From positions 24,526 to 88,525 of the forward strand of contig JAAEPW010000187.1 in assembly GCA_024232355.1 (NCBI GenBank): 64,000 nucleotides of DNA, written 5' to 3'. A program made the position numbers and the translations under genes. A model generated the notes under the pieces. The model made no database searches and was not told the DNA's origin. It was given only the letters and a program-made list of their open reading frames with translations. Shown here piece after piece: positions 36,171 to 45,589 of the stretch (position 1 is its first letter; each line of letters starts with the position of its first letter). The DNA is from Chloroflexota bacterium. Lineage in GTDB: Bacteria > Chloroflexota > Anaerolineae > B4-G1.

Positions 36171-38219
36171 TCAGGACAGTGGTTCCGGCGCCTTTGCGGA
36201 TTCTTGGCTGGGTTCTTGCGTGTGCCGGCACTCGGGGTAGCGAGAACATCCCCAGAACACGCCACGTTTTCCCTTGCGTTCTACCAAATCTGCCTCGCAC
36301 GCCGGACATTTACCCACGATGAACGGAGCGCTCCATTTGCACTTGGGAAATCTGGTACAAGCACGGAAACGGCCGTACTTTCCCTCTCGCAGTGCTACCT
36401 TTCCGCCACATTCGGGGCACGCTTCTCCGGTGGAGGCTGGTTTCCCCTTGTCCTTTGACACCGTTACGGGGTCAGCCAAAGCGGCTCCTTGGGCACGTTC
36501 CAGGGTCGCCGCAAACGGGTCGTAGAACTCGTGCAACACTTTTATCCATGGTCGTTCTCCCCGGGCGATACGGTCCAGATCCTCTTCCATCTGTGCCGTA
36601 AAGCCGACAGCGAACAGGTCGGGGAACTGGACCACCAAAAAGTCGCAAACCACAAAGCCCAGCGGGGTGGCCAAGAGCGATTTGCGCTGGCGTTCCACGT
36701 ACTCTCGCTTGACAATGGTGCGGACGATACTGGCATAAGTGCTGGGCCGGCCAATGCCCAGTTTTTCCATTTCCTTGATCAGGCTGGCCTCGGTAAAGTG
36801 AGGTGGTGGTTTACTAAAGTGCTGTTCGGGAAAGAGACCGTACAGCACCAGCGGCTCTCCGTCGGTGAGTGGAGGAAGTACCTGACCGCCAGCGCCTTCT
36901 TCCTCTGTCGGTTTTCGCTCTGTAACCTCGTACGCTTTGAGAAAGCCCGCAAAGACGAGTTCGCGCCCACTGGCTCGAAAGACATAGGGCAGGTCTTGCC
37001 CATCTTGGGCGCTGGCAATGTCCACGGTGGTCACGTTATAGACGGCGGGCTTCATCTGCGATGCGATGAACCGCCGCCATACGAGTTCATAAAGCTTGGC
37101 CTGGTCGGGCGTCAGATGCTCGCGCAGATTGCGGGGCGTTCGCTGTGAAGACGTGGGGCGGATCGCTTCGTGGGCTTCTTGGGCCACTTTTGCCTTGGTC
37201 TTGTAGCGCGGTGGACGGGCGGGCAGATATTCGTTGCCCCAGTAGCGACTGATGACATCCCGCGCCTCTTGCTGGGCAGACTCGGCCACGTGGACAGAAT
37301 CAGTGCGCATATAGGTGATCAGCCCGACGACGCCCTCTTCCGGGAGTTTGACGCCCTCGTAGAGCTGTTGGGCGACGCGCATCGTCTTGTCGGCTCCCCA
37401 GTGCAACCGGTTGGCTGCATCTTGCTGGAGGGTGCTGGTGGTGTAGGGTGGATAGGGGCGGCGGGATTTGCGCTGTTTCTTGACCTGGAGCACGCGGTAG
37501 TCGGCCCCTTGTAGCGCCTCGACGATGGCCTGGGCGTCGGCCTCGGTTTTGAGATCGGGCTTGTCCTTGTTGGTGGGACCGACCCGCACCAGCCGGGCGC
37601 GGAAACGGCGGTCGTCGTTCACTTTGGAGAACTCGGCGTCCAGCGTCCAGTATTCGACCGGGGTGAAATTTTCTATTTCTCGATCCCGCTCGACCACCAA
37701 CCGCAGCGCCACCGTCTGCACCCGTCCGGCTGACAGCCCCTTGCGGCCCTTGATCGCCTTCCATAGCACGGGGCTGACCTGGTAGCCCACCAACCGGTCG
37801 AGGACGCGCCGCGCTTGCTGGGCGTTGACCAAGTCCATATCTAGGCTGCCGGGAGCCGAAAGCGCGGCTTTTACGGCCTGGGGTGTGATCTCGTGAAATG
37901 TGACCCGGTGCACCGGCTTGCCCCGCACCTTGGCCGCCTGGAGGACGTGCCACGCGATGGCCTCGCCCTCGCGATCAGGATCGGTGGCTAGGTAAATATC
38001 AGAGGCGTCGTCCAACCTCCCTCGGATGCGTTTGAGCACTTTGCGTGCCCCTTTGCTGAGGTGGTAGGTGGGCCGAAAGTTGTGCTCGACATCCACGCCC
38101 AATTGTTTCAGCGGCAGGTCTCGCACGTGTCCCATCGAGGCGAGTACCCGGTACCCGCGTCCGAGAAAGCCTCGCAGGGCTTTGGCTTTGGTAGGTGATT
38201 CCACGATGACGAGGTGCAT
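36171..38219 (-). CDS. topA: DNA topoisomerase I
   Basis: A 682-residue type IA topoisomerase that relaxes negatively supercoiled DNA by a transient 5'-phosphotyrosine. The Toprim domain starts LVIVESPTKAKAL (residues 3-15) and has the acidic DPDREGEAIAWH motif near residue 85. The active tyrosine is Y303 in ITYMRTDS. Two C-terminal zinc ribbons close the protein (CPECGG...CTRFPKC and CPACEA...CSRYPEC), fewer than the three to four in E. coli. There is only a weak ribosome site, but MHLVIVESP is the natural family start. The upstream adenosine deaminase gene ends 13 nt before, so the two may be cotranscribed. Confidence 0.96.
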   Translation of the reverse strand: MHLVIVESPTKAKALRGFLGRGYRVLASMGHVRDLPLKQLGVDVEHNFRPTYHLSKGARKVLKRIRGRLDDASDIYLATDPDREGEAIAWHVLQAAKVRGKPVHRVTFHEITPQAVKAALSAPGSLDMDLVNAQQARRVLDRLVGYQVSPVLWKAIKGRKGLSAGRVQTVALRLVVERDREIENFTPVEYWTLDAEFSKVNDDRRFRARLVRVGPTNKDKPDLKTEADAQAIVEALQGADYRVLQVKKQRKSRRPYPPYTTSTLQQDAANRLHWGADKTMRVAQQLYEGVKLPEEGVVGLITYMRTDSVHVAESAQQEARDVISRYWGNEYLPARPPRYKTKAKVAQEAHEAIRPTSSQRTPRNLREHLTPDQAKLYELVWRRFIASQMKPAVYNVTTVDIASAQDGQDLPYVFRASGRELVFAGFLKAYEVTERKPTEEEGAGGQVLPPLTDGEPLVLYGLFPEQHFSKPPPHFTEASLIKEMEKLGIGRPSTYASIVRTIVKREYVERQRKSLLATPLGFVVCDFLVVQFPDLFAVGFTAQMEEDLDRIARGERPWIKVLHEFYDPFAATLERAQGAALADPVTVSKDKGKPASTGEACPECGGKVALREGKYGRFRACTRFPKCKWSAPFIVGKCPACEADLVERKGKRGVFWGCSRYPECRHTQEPSQESAKAPEPLS

Positions 38220-38232
38220 ATGCTAGATTTTA

Positions 38233-39303
38233 CTATCCTCGATCGTACCCGTCAAGCAGCACTTGTTCATTCCCATTTTCTGTCCTTAACCTGTCAAATA
38301 CCGCTTTGAATTCTCTGTGCATAGTTTCTCGTTCATTCTCAGGCAACAGTGTCACATTCACCGCATTCAATACCAATTGCTCAATTGTATCCTGATCCCA
38401 ACTGAAATTCTCGTGTCCTACAATGTATTCATTTGTCAAAGTGGTATTGAACATTGGTGGGTCATCACTATTTATCGTGATATACACGCCTTCTTCCATC
38501 AGACGTGGCAGACTATGTGCGGCCAAAGACGGAAATACTTTCAAGCAGATATTGCTGGTGGGGCAAACTTCTAATGGAATCTGTTTTTCTCGCAGATGCG
38601 CTACTAGTTCCGGATCCTCTATAGCCCGGACGCCGTGACCTATTCGCTGGCTGTTGGCTACTTGTAGCGCCTTCCAAATGCTGGTGGGGCCTTCTATTTC
38701 GCCAGCATGCAATATGCAAGGAATACCGGCTCTTTTTACTTTATCAAAAGCCGTTTGAAACTTTTCCGGTGGATTGCCTGTCTCTGGACCACCCAGCCCA
38801 AAAGCGATCACGCCATTCCCGTAACCTTTAATAGCCCAGTCGGCTATTCTTTCTCCTTCCTCCGGCGCAATGTGGCGGGGAATATCCATTATCATCCCCA
38901 TTCGTATTCCTAGTTCCTTTTCTGCCCACGTTCGGGCCCGATTGATGGCATCCAATTGCGTACGATAATCAAGTTGGTTGGTCAAATATTGATTGTAGGG
39001 CGTAAATGTTACTTCGCTATAGACAATATTTTGTTCCGCTTGACCGATCAGAAACTCGCGGGCGATTAATTCGATATCCTCGGCTGTCCGCAGGCATCCA
39101 GAAACTGTCATGTAGATTTCCAGAAAATGGCTAAAATCACGAAAAGTGTACCATTCCCGCAATCCCTCTAGATCATCTGCGGGCAAAGCAATATTGTGCC
39201 GTTTAGCCAGTTCCAACAGTGTTTGTGGTTGAACCGAACCTTCAAGGTGAACGTGCAATTCAACCTTGGGCATATGCTCTATGAATTTCTCAATTCTATC
39301 CAT
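38233..39303 (-). CDS. add: Adenosine deaminase family protein
   Basis: A 356-residue zinc amidohydrolase. The metal ligands H17 and H19 are in ELHVHLEG, the third histidine is in ILHAGE, and the late ligand is the aspartate of NSDDPPMF. The catalytic glutamate is that of HAGE, and GHG in QRIGHGV is also present. The reaction is deamination of adenosine or a related nucleoside to the inosine form. Close relatives act on aminofutalosine or adenine, so substrate specificity is not certain. It starts at ATG 39303 and lies directly upstream of topA. The 228-bp gap to the divergent lipoprotein gene should hold both promoters. Confidence 0.88.
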   Translation of the reverse strand: MDRIEKFIEHMPKVELHVHLEGSVQPQTLLELAKRHNIALPADDLEGLREWYTFRDFSHFLEIYMTVSGCLRTAEDIELIAREFLIGQAEQNIVYSEVTFTPYNQYLTNQLDYRTQLDAINRARTWAEKELGIRMGMIMDIPRHIAPEEGERIADWAIKGYGNGVIAFGLGGPETGNPPEKFQTAFDKVKRAGIPCILHAGEIEGPTSIWKALQVANSQRIGHGVRAIEDPELVAHLREKQIPLEVCPTSNICLKVFPSLAAHSLPRLMEEGVYITINSDDPPMFNTTLTNEYIVGHENFSWDQDTIEQLVLNAVNVTLLPENERETMHREFKAVFDRLRTENGNEQVLLDGYDRG

Positions 39304-39531
39304 CTGGTCCCCTTTGCATTCAGCATTTTTGACTTTGAGCTGTCTAATTTCAAGAGTCGTTTGTTAGTATATCTCTACTCCCTAAAGAAGTCAAAAACGA
39401 ACATCCAACTCGCTTATCGCGTCGCCTCCGGTTGCACACTCGGTGAGATTGCGGTACAATTTCGGACAGAGACCGCATGACGGGATTGTAGATCTCTTGT
39501 GAGCAACACAGGCAGTTTGAAAGGAAACAAG

Positions 39532-41661
39532 ATGGAGACCAGGCGAACAGCTTTTTTACTGATCTTTATACTCTTGTTATCTGTGTGTGTGGCAGCATGT
39601 CAGCCGCCCATCACACCATCTTTCACCGTTACATCACCTCCTTCTACGCTGGTTCCTCCTACGCCCATACCATCATCCACATCTATTGCTACGCCTTCCC
39701 CTACACCTCTGCCTACATCTACTTTTACACCTATACCCACGTCTACGCCTTTACCAATTCTTGATACGCCTACGCCGATCCCCGTGCCTACCTCCACCCC
39801 CTTGCCTAAATCGCGCACTGATTGGACATTGTACACAAACACCAACGATGTGACGGATCTTGTTTTTGATCAGAACGGCAACCTATGGGCCGCAAGCAGC
39901 GGCGGGGTCGTGCGTTGGAACCTCGCAGATAGCACCCACGTCAAATATATGATAACAGACGGCCTGCCGGACAATCGCGCTCATTCCGTCGCCGTGGCTC
40001 CCGATGGTGCGCTCTGGTTTGGTACGGAGGGAGGACTTGTTCACTTTGATGGAGAGGTTTGGATTACCTATACCTACGATGACGGCCTAGCGATTAATTC
40101 TGTCCGCTCCGTTGCCGTGGCTCCCGATGGTACGGTGTGGGCTGGTACGGCGAGGAGCGGTGTCTCTCGTTTTGATGGGGAGACGTGGACCACTTTTAGA
40201 CAGAATGACGGCTTGGTTGACGACTGGGTGCATTCCATCGTCATTTCCCCTGACGGCAGTGTCTGGTTTGGCACCTGCTCGATATGGAGCCCCGCCGCGA
40301 GCGATAATCCCCATTGTTCTGGTCTCTCCCGCTTTGATGGGGAATTTTGGACTGCGTTTACCTCCGAGGATGGACTGACACACGACCGAGTCAATGCCAT
40401 CACCATAGACCCTAATGGTGCGCCCTGGGCTAGTACTGGCGCAGTGTGGGAAAGCGACGGTCGCTATGGCCTCTCGCGCTTTGAGGGGGCGTCCTGGATA
40501 ACCTACATCGAATATACCTCCGACAATACTCCATATTGGCTGGCTGAAAACTGGGTCACTGCTCTTGCAGTGGCCCAGGACGGCACGTTGTGGGTTGGCA
40601 CTCTGGCAGAAGGCGTCTCACACTATGACGGGAATCGTTGGACCACCTACACCGCCGCCGATGGCTTGGCAAGCAAGGCGATCACTTCCATCGCGATCGC
40701 CTCAGATGGGATCCTTTGCTTTGGCACCACGAGCGGTATCTCTTGCTTCGACGGTGGGACCTGGACCACCTATACCACCAATGGTCCGGCAGATAATACC
40801 ATTATGGACGTCGCCGTAGCGCCTGACGACACGGTGTGGGTTGGCACCGGCACGATGGGACCTTTTGCCTCTGGGCGCGGCGTTTCCTATTTCGATGGTC
40901 AGACTTGGACCACATACACCTCCAAAGATGGTTTGGTGCATAATATTGTCAATGCCGTCGCTGCCGGACCTGATGGCACGGTGTGGGTCGGCACTGGCTC
41001 TCCCGACGATGTGGGTTTTGGCGTATCCTATTTTGATGGTCAGACTTGGACTACCTTTACCGAGAGCGATGGCCTGGTAAGCAACCGGGTCACGTCCATT
41101 GCCGTGGCTCCCGATGGTGTGGTGTGGGTCGGCACCGATGCAGGTATCTCTCGTTTCGATGGGCGGGTCTGGAAGACCTATTTGGAAGGCAAGATCGTTG
41201 ATTCCATTTTCGTTGTGCCTGATGGCACAGTCTGGTGCGGTGCTGGTCATTGGGTGGGTCGTTCTCGGCGGCACAGTGTCTCCCACTTTGATGGTCAAGA
41301 GTGGCGTACCCATTTTGTAGATGACCAAGTCACCGGTGTTGCCGTGACGTCTGATGGCGAGATCTGGATCGGCACCTACGACGGGGGCGCATCTCGTTTC
41401 GATGGTCAGGACTGGGTCACATTTGCCCAGGAGGATGGATTGGTAGACAATCATGTCCTGTCTATTGGAGTGGCTCCTGACGGTGCGGTTTGGTTCGGCA
41501 CCTATAGCGGCGTTTCTCGTTTTCACGGTGGGAACTGGACCACCTACACCACCGTCGATGGCTTGTCGGGGAACGTTGTCGAGTCTATCGCCGTGGGCCC
41601 CGAGGGCGCGCTTTGGTTTGGTACCTCTAGCGGCGTTTCCCGATATGTACCTGCGGATTGA
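39532..41661 (+). CDS. Lipoprotein with double seven-bladed beta-propeller
   Basis: A 709-residue protein. It has a signal peptide with lipobox VAAC (lipid-attached cysteine at about residue 24) and a Thr/Pro linker of about 70 residues built from repeated TPxP units (DNA 39610-39820). About 14 propeller repeats of 38-50 residues follow, each with the pattern APDGxxWxGT...GVSRFDGxxWTTYT...DGL. Fourteen repeats suggest two seven-bladed domains of the two-component-regulator-propeller type, here without any kinase part. It probably binds a ligand or glycan at the cell surface. Start: the ATG at 39532 has AAAGGA upstream. It begins an operon with a peptidase, a TPR protein and the activase. Confidence 0.85.
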   Translation: METRRTAFLLIFILLLSVCVAACQPPITPSFTVTSPPSTLVPPTPIPSSTSIATPSPTPLPTSTFTPIPTSTPLPILDTPTPIPVPTSTPLPKSRTDWTLYTNTNDVTDLVFDQNGNLWAASSGGVVRWNLADSTHVKYMITDGLPDNRAHSVAVAPDGALWFGTEGGLVHFDGEVWITYTYDDGLAINSVRSVAVAPDGTVWAGTARSGVSRFDGETWTTFRQNDGLVDDWVHSIVISPDGSVWFGTCSIWSPAASDNPHCSGLSRFDGEFWTAFTSEDGLTHDRVNAITIDPNGAPWASTGAVWESDGRYGLSRFEGASWITYIEYTSDNTPYWLAENWVTALAVAQDGTLWVGTLAEGVSHYDGNRWTTYTAADGLASKAITSIAIASDGILCFGTTSGISCFDGGTWTTYTTNGPADNTIMDVAVAPDDTVWVGTGTMGPFASGRGVSYFDGQTWTTYTSKDGLVHNIVNAVAAGPDGTVWVGTGSPDDVGFGVSYFDGQTWTTFTESDGLVSNRVTSIAVAPDGVVWVGTDAGISRFDGRVWKTYLEGKIVDSIFVVPDGTVWCGAGHWVGRSRRHSVSHFDGQEWRTHFVDDQVTGVAVTSDGEIWIGTYDGGASRFDGQDWVTFAQEDGLVDNHVLSIGVAPDGAVWFGTYSGVSRFHGGNWTTYTTVDGLSGNVVESIAVGPEGALWFGTSSGVSRYVPAD

Positions 41662-41689
41662 TTTTGAGAAACTAATATGAGGAGTGGAC

Positions 41690-43048
41690 ATGTGTGATAC
41701 CATGGTCGCTGTCGGTAACACTACAGCCGACGGCACAGTGATCTTGGCAAAGAATAGCGACCGCGTGCCGAATGAAGCCCACGTGCTGACACATATTCCT
41801 CGGACCAGGCACAAACCGGGCGCGATGGTCAAGTGTACCTATATCGAAATCCCACAAGTGGAGGAGACCTACGAGGTGCTACTTTCCAGTCCTTTTTGGA
41901 TCTGGGGCTGCGAGATGGGGACCAACGAGTGCGGGGTGGCGATTGGCAACGAGGCAGTGTTTACCAAAGAGCCTTACGGCAAAGCGCCTGGCCTGATCGG
42001 GATGGACTTTATCCGGCTGGCGTTGGAGCGGGCCGACACGGCGCGCAAAGCGTTGGAGATTGTCACCGAGTTGTTGGAAACCTACGGCCAGAGTGGTAAT
42101 TGCGGTCTTTATCACGAGGAATACTATCACAACTCGTTCATCATCGCCGATCCCACCGAGGCGTGGGTGTTGGAGACGGCGGGCCGGTTCTGGGTTGCTG
42201 AACGGGTGCGCGATGTGCGCACGATCTCCAATGGCTTGACCATTGGCAGCGAGTGGGACTTGGCTTCTCCAGGGTTGGTCGAACATGCTATTGAGAAACG
42301 TTGGTGCAAGTCGGCGGACGATTTTCACTTTGCTCGCTGCTACTCTGATTTTTGGTACACTCGCTTTGATGGCTGTCTCGCCCGCCAGCGCCGTTCCACT
42401 GAATTGCTAGAGACGCAAAAGGGGCGCATTACGGTCGAGACTATGATGGCGGCCCTACGCGACCATGGCCCTCGGGCCGTAGACCCGCTATGGAACCCCA
42501 GCAAGGGCGTGTTGATGAACACGCTCTGCGTACACGCCAGTTTTAGCCCGCTCCGCCCTGGACAGGCCACGGGAGCGATGGTCGCTCACCTTGCGTCTGA
42601 CCTACCGACTGTATGGCTAACTGGCACCTCTTCTACCTGCACCGGCATCTTTAAACCTGTCTATTTGGACAATGCCGGACTGCCTGATTTAGGAACAAGA
42701 GCAACCGACACCTATGATCCTGATGCGCTCTGGTGGGCCCACGAGCGCTTGCATCGAGCCGTGATCCGCGACTATGCCACCCGGCTACCCTTGTACCGTG
42801 AGGAACGAGATGCCCTGGAGGCGGCATTTTTGCGCAAGGCAGCCGAGATGTATGACCAGCACCGTGGTGCGAGTGCCAAAGAACGGGTCGAACCATTAAG
42901 AGATTTTACTGCTGTCTGCTTTGAACAGGCAGCCGAGGCCACGGCACGCTGGACCGAGACTGTGTCATCGACACCTATACGGCACCGTCTGCCAAGACTG
43001 TTTTCGAGGGCTTGGGACAAGTTCAATCGGCAAGCTAGTTTTGCGTAA
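41690..43048 (+). CDS. C69-family dipeptidase / secernin-like Ntn hydrolase
   Basis: A 452-residue N-terminal-nucleophile hydrolase. The chosen ATG at 41690 gives Met-Cys-Asp-Thr, so the nucleophile Cys2 is exposed by simple Met removal. GAGGAG lies five nt upstream; a GTG six bases earlier would bury the cysteine. Conserved C69/secernin parts are ILAKNSDR (residues 18-25), GCEMGTNECGVAIGNEA (about 65-81) and EAWVLETAGRFW. The family hydrolyses dipeptides or related amides; the substrate is unknown. No signal peptide is seen. The C-terminal 100 residues are helical, as in secernins. It follows the propeller gene by 28 nt. Confidence 0.85.
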   Translation: MCDTMVAVGNTTADGTVILAKNSDRVPNEAHVLTHIPRTRHKPGAMVKCTYIEIPQVEETYEVLLSSPFWIWGCEMGTNECGVAIGNEAVFTKEPYGKAPGLIGMDFIRLALERADTARKALEIVTELLETYGQSGNCGLYHEEYYHNSFIIADPTEAWVLETAGRFWVAERVRDVRTISNGLTIGSEWDLASPGLVEHAIEKRWCKSADDFHFARCYSDFWYTRFDGCLARQRRSTELLETQKGRITVETMMAALRDHGPRAVDPLWNPSKGVLMNTLCVHASFSPLRPGQATGAMVAHLASDLPTVWLTGTSSTCTGIFKPVYLDNAGLPDLGTRATDTYDPDALWWAHERLHRAVIRDYATRLPLYREERDALEAAFLRKAAEMYDQHRGASAKERVEPLRDFTAVCFEQAAEATARWTETVSSTPIRHRLPRLFSRAWDKFNRQASFA

Positions 43049-43068
43049 ACTAAAAAAGTGAGGCAACG

Positions 43069-44199
43069 ATGAATCAATACACCGATCTGACCATTCTGGA
43101 AGAAAGGGTGGCATCATACCCTGACAGCGTTGATGATATTCACATTCTGGCGGACGCGTATGCCGATCAGGATCGTTGGGGGGATGCTGTCAAAAGCTAC
43201 AAGGCTGCTATTGCGTTGGACGCAGGCAACGTGGATTTGTATAACAGTTTGGGTACAGCTTTTGAAAAATTGGGTGATCTAGAGGAGGCCGAGTACGCCT
43301 ATCGACAGGCCATAGATCTCGGCCCCAGCAACTCGATAGCTTGTCATAATTTGGGTACTCTATGTGAAGATCAGCAACGTATACCGGAAGCGATCACCGC
43401 GTATAGAAAGTGCTTAGAGCACTCGACTGATTCCGATGAGCGCTCCACAGTGGGGAAAAGACTGTCGACACTACTACCTGAAGACGAGAAGGTTGTGCAG
43501 ACAAGTGTCACTCAAAGAAACGTCCTGCGAATGCACGAGCGTATTCGCTCTTGGGCTACCACGTCGTTGATATTCGGTGGATTATCCATTTTCGCTGGCG
43601 GCACGTTCGACCCTGTATGGGGTGTTGTGATGATCGTGCTCGCGATTCTGTCTTGGAAAGTCAAGGTTCCGGCGATGTTCATACTGTACGCCGCATTTAT
43701 GGGATGGGCAGCGGTATCGAATGCGATATCGGTGTTAACGGGCGGAGATATATGGTGGGGGATTTTGGTACTGGTGCAGATTTCGTGGACTGTTTCGATT
43801 TTTAAAGAGTTCAAACAGTACAGTCGGTTGCCGTTGCAAGAGCTATTTGAGGCTGGGGATTGGCCTGCCACTTTGGGCCCTCCACAAAATGGAACCGTTA
43901 TCGCCGGACGCTTTGCGATAGCTGGTGCCGTATTAGCTGCGCTGTCCATTGTATTGCTGCCGCTCGTATTGGTAGCGAGTTTTGCACTCTCGTTCATTGC
44001 GGAAACGTCACAGACGCCGCAGATTTTGATATGGCTGTTATCGGGTAGTGTGGACATTGCCGTACTGGCTCTGGGGCTTTCTGGGGCTGCGTTATTGTCC
44101 AAAACTGAGCGCAAGATCTGGGCGATTGGTGGCGTGGTTATCAGTGCCTTGGTGTTGATTGGTTGGTTAGGATTCTTGTTGGTGATAGGCTTGGCGTAG
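43069..44199 (+). CDS. TPR protein with six-helix membrane domain
   Basis: A 376-residue protein. The N-terminal third (residues 1-135) holds three tetratricopeptide repeats (for example VDLYNSLGTAFEKLGDLEEA, NSIACHNLGTLCEDQQRIPEA). The rest is a membrane domain with about six helices in two groups (about 155-240 and 278-372). A GAGG ribosome site precedes the ATG. TPR parts bind partner proteins, so this is probably a membrane scaffold. I recognise no enzyme signature. It is placed 20 nt after the peptidase and 12 nt before the activase. Confidence 0.75.
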   Translation: MNQYTDLTILEERVASYPDSVDDIHILADAYADQDRWGDAVKSYKAAIALDAGNVDLYNSLGTAFEKLGDLEEAEYAYRQAIDLGPSNSIACHNLGTLCEDQQRIPEAITAYRKCLEHSTDSDERSTVGKRLSTLLPEDEKVVQTSVTQRNVLRMHERIRSWATTSLIFGGLSIFAGGTFDPVWGVVMIVLAILSWKVKVPAMFILYAAFMGWAAVSNAISVLTGGDIWWGILVLVQISWTVSIFKEFKQYSRLPLQELFEAGDWPATLGPPQNGTVIAGRFAIAGAVLAALSIVLLPLVLVASFALSFIAETSQTPQILIWLLSGSVDIAVLALGLSGAALLSKTERKIWAIGGVVISALVLIGWLGFLLVIGLA

Positions 44200-44211
44200 G
44201 GAATTTTTGAT

Positions 44212-45129
44212 ATGACTTTTGGTACAACTTTTAACATTCAACGCTTTAGCACCGAGGATGGCCCCGGCATCCGCACGACCGTTTTTCTCAAAGGATGTCC
44301 GCTTTGCTGTGCTTGGTGTCACAACCCGGAGGGGATTTCCTCCCAGTCAGAATTGATGTGGTACGATGTGCGGTGCATCGGCGTTCGCGATTGCCTTGGT
44401 GTTTGCCCGGAGAACGCGCTAGATTTGACGTCCGATGGTATGTACATTGATCGCCAACGATGCACCGCATGTGGAGCTTGCGCCGATGCGTGCCCCGCTG
44501 GAGCACTGGAAATCATCGGCCGAAAGTGGTCGGCGGCGGAGGTGTTCGCTGAAGTGGAGAAGGACCTGACCTTTTACGAAACCTCCGATGGCGGTGTAAC
44601 CCTCTCAGGTGGTGAGCCGATGACCCAGGTCGATTTTGTCGCGACTCTTGCTCAACTCTGCCAAAAAGCCGAAATCCACGTGGCTTTGGATACCTGTGGT
44701 ATCGTGGCGTGGGAACGGTACGAGCGAGTGCTCCCATTGGTTGACCTGGTACTCTACGACTTGAAAATCTTTGACGAGGAACAGCACTGCGCCAGCACCG
44801 GTGTGGACAATAAGATCATCTTTGAAAACGCCCGCCGCATCGCCGCCACCGGAAAGCCAATGTGGATTCGCACTCCTATCATTCCCGGACATACTGCCGA
44901 CGAGGACAATATCGCGGCATTGGCTGACTTTATTGCCGCCGAGTTGCCCACTGTCGAGCGATGGGATTTATTGGCCTATACTAATTTAGGCCAGCCCAAA
45001 TACCGTCGACTCGACCTGCCCTATGGCTTGGAGGGCGCACCGCTCCTGACCACCGTCGAGATCAAGGCGCTCCACGCCGTCGCCGTCCGCCGAGTGCCAG
45101 TGGTGGTTTGGTCGGGTGCTACATCTTGA
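44212..45129 (+). CDS. Glycyl-radical-enzyme activating protein (radical SAM)
   Basis: A 305-residue radical-SAM enzyme. The SAM cluster motif CPLCCAWC (C-x3-C-x2-C) is in KGCPLCCAWCHNPE near residue 25, with an extra cysteine. Two ferredoxin-like cysteine clusters follow (CIGVRDCLGVCPENAL and CTACGACADACPAGAL), the insert found in activases of non-PFL glycyl radical enzymes. The GGEP motif (LSGGEPM) lies near residue 125. It cleaves SAM to make a 5'-deoxyadenosyl radical that abstracts a hydrogen from the radical glycine of its partner. The only partner in the window is the enzyme at 10223-12742, about 32 kb away. Confidence 0.9.
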   Translation: MTFGTTFNIQRFSTEDGPGIRTTVFLKGCPLCCAWCHNPEGISSQSELMWYDVRCIGVRDCLGVCPENALDLTSDGMYIDRQRCTACGACADACPAGALEIIGRKWSAAEVFAEVEKDLTFYETSDGGVTLSGGEPMTQVDFVATLAQLCQKAEIHVALDTCGIVAWERYERVLPLVDLVLYDLKIFDEEQHCASTGVDNKIIFENARRIAATGKPMWIRTPIIPGHTADEDNIAALADFIAAELPTVERWDLLAYTNLGQPKYRRLDLPYGLEGAPLLTTVEIKALHAVAVRRVPVVVWSGATS

Positions 45130-45186
45130 TCAATTGAACAAGGGGTATCAAGTTTAGACCCAATACCCACGAATGAAAAATCAAGC

Positions 45187-45589
45187 TGATAGCCCCTTCA
45201 CACCCATTGAAGAAACAGGAATTGTATACTATGTTGATAATGTCCAATATGGTGCGCATGCTCATACGCCAAGCGGCAGAAGAGTATGGCAAAGCCCCTT
45301 GCTCGATCAGTTTTCTCGACGCCCTGCATCACATTATTGACGCCGCTCCTCTGATGACGGCGGATACATCGAATCAAATGGACAAGTTTAGTTACTTGCT
45401 GACAATGATAGCCGACTACGATATTGATCGTCCGCGCCGACATCGCATCAATCATCGGGTGGTGAAAGTCAAGATGTCAAAGTTCAAACGAAAAAACAAA
45501 ACTCACAACTCGGAAAAACGAGACTTGGAGAAAGAACTGAAAATCATCTGGGAACTCCCCGTTTCTTCAATGATGTGAAGGGGCTATCA
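45187..45589 (+). mobile_element. 403-bp internally deleted IS4-like element with terminal inverted repeats
   Basis: The ends 45187-45216 and 45561-45589 are inverted repeats of 30 and 29 bp beginning TGATAGCCCCTTCACA and ending CATTGAAGAAAC. They differ by one substitution and one indel. Between them lies only the tail of a transposase. The element is therefore a non-autonomous derivative. I found no clear target-site duplication in the flanks. Confidence 0.75.
45207..45578 (+). pseudogene. C-terminal fragment of an IS4-type transposase
   Basis: A 123-codon frame inside the small element. Residues 14-55 (MVRMLIRQAAEEYG, then ISFLDALHHI) and RVVKVKMSKFKRKN near residue 85 match the C-terminal helix and basic tail of IS4-family DDE transposases. 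The catalytic DDE core is absent. Translation could begin only within the left inverted repeat, so the frame is not expected to give an active enzyme. Confidence 0.65.

Noticed and set aside
36274..37148. Long plus-strand frames antisense to topA
   Set aside because: Shadows of a GC-rich conserved gene; no ribosome site or domain.
39610..39830. Tandem repeat region that could be a minisatellite
   Set aside because: It encodes the TPxP linker of the propeller lipoprotein in frame.
40702..41832. 376-codon minus-strand frame antisense to the propeller gene
   Set aside because: Arises from the repetitive propeller codons; composition and repeats mirror the real gene.
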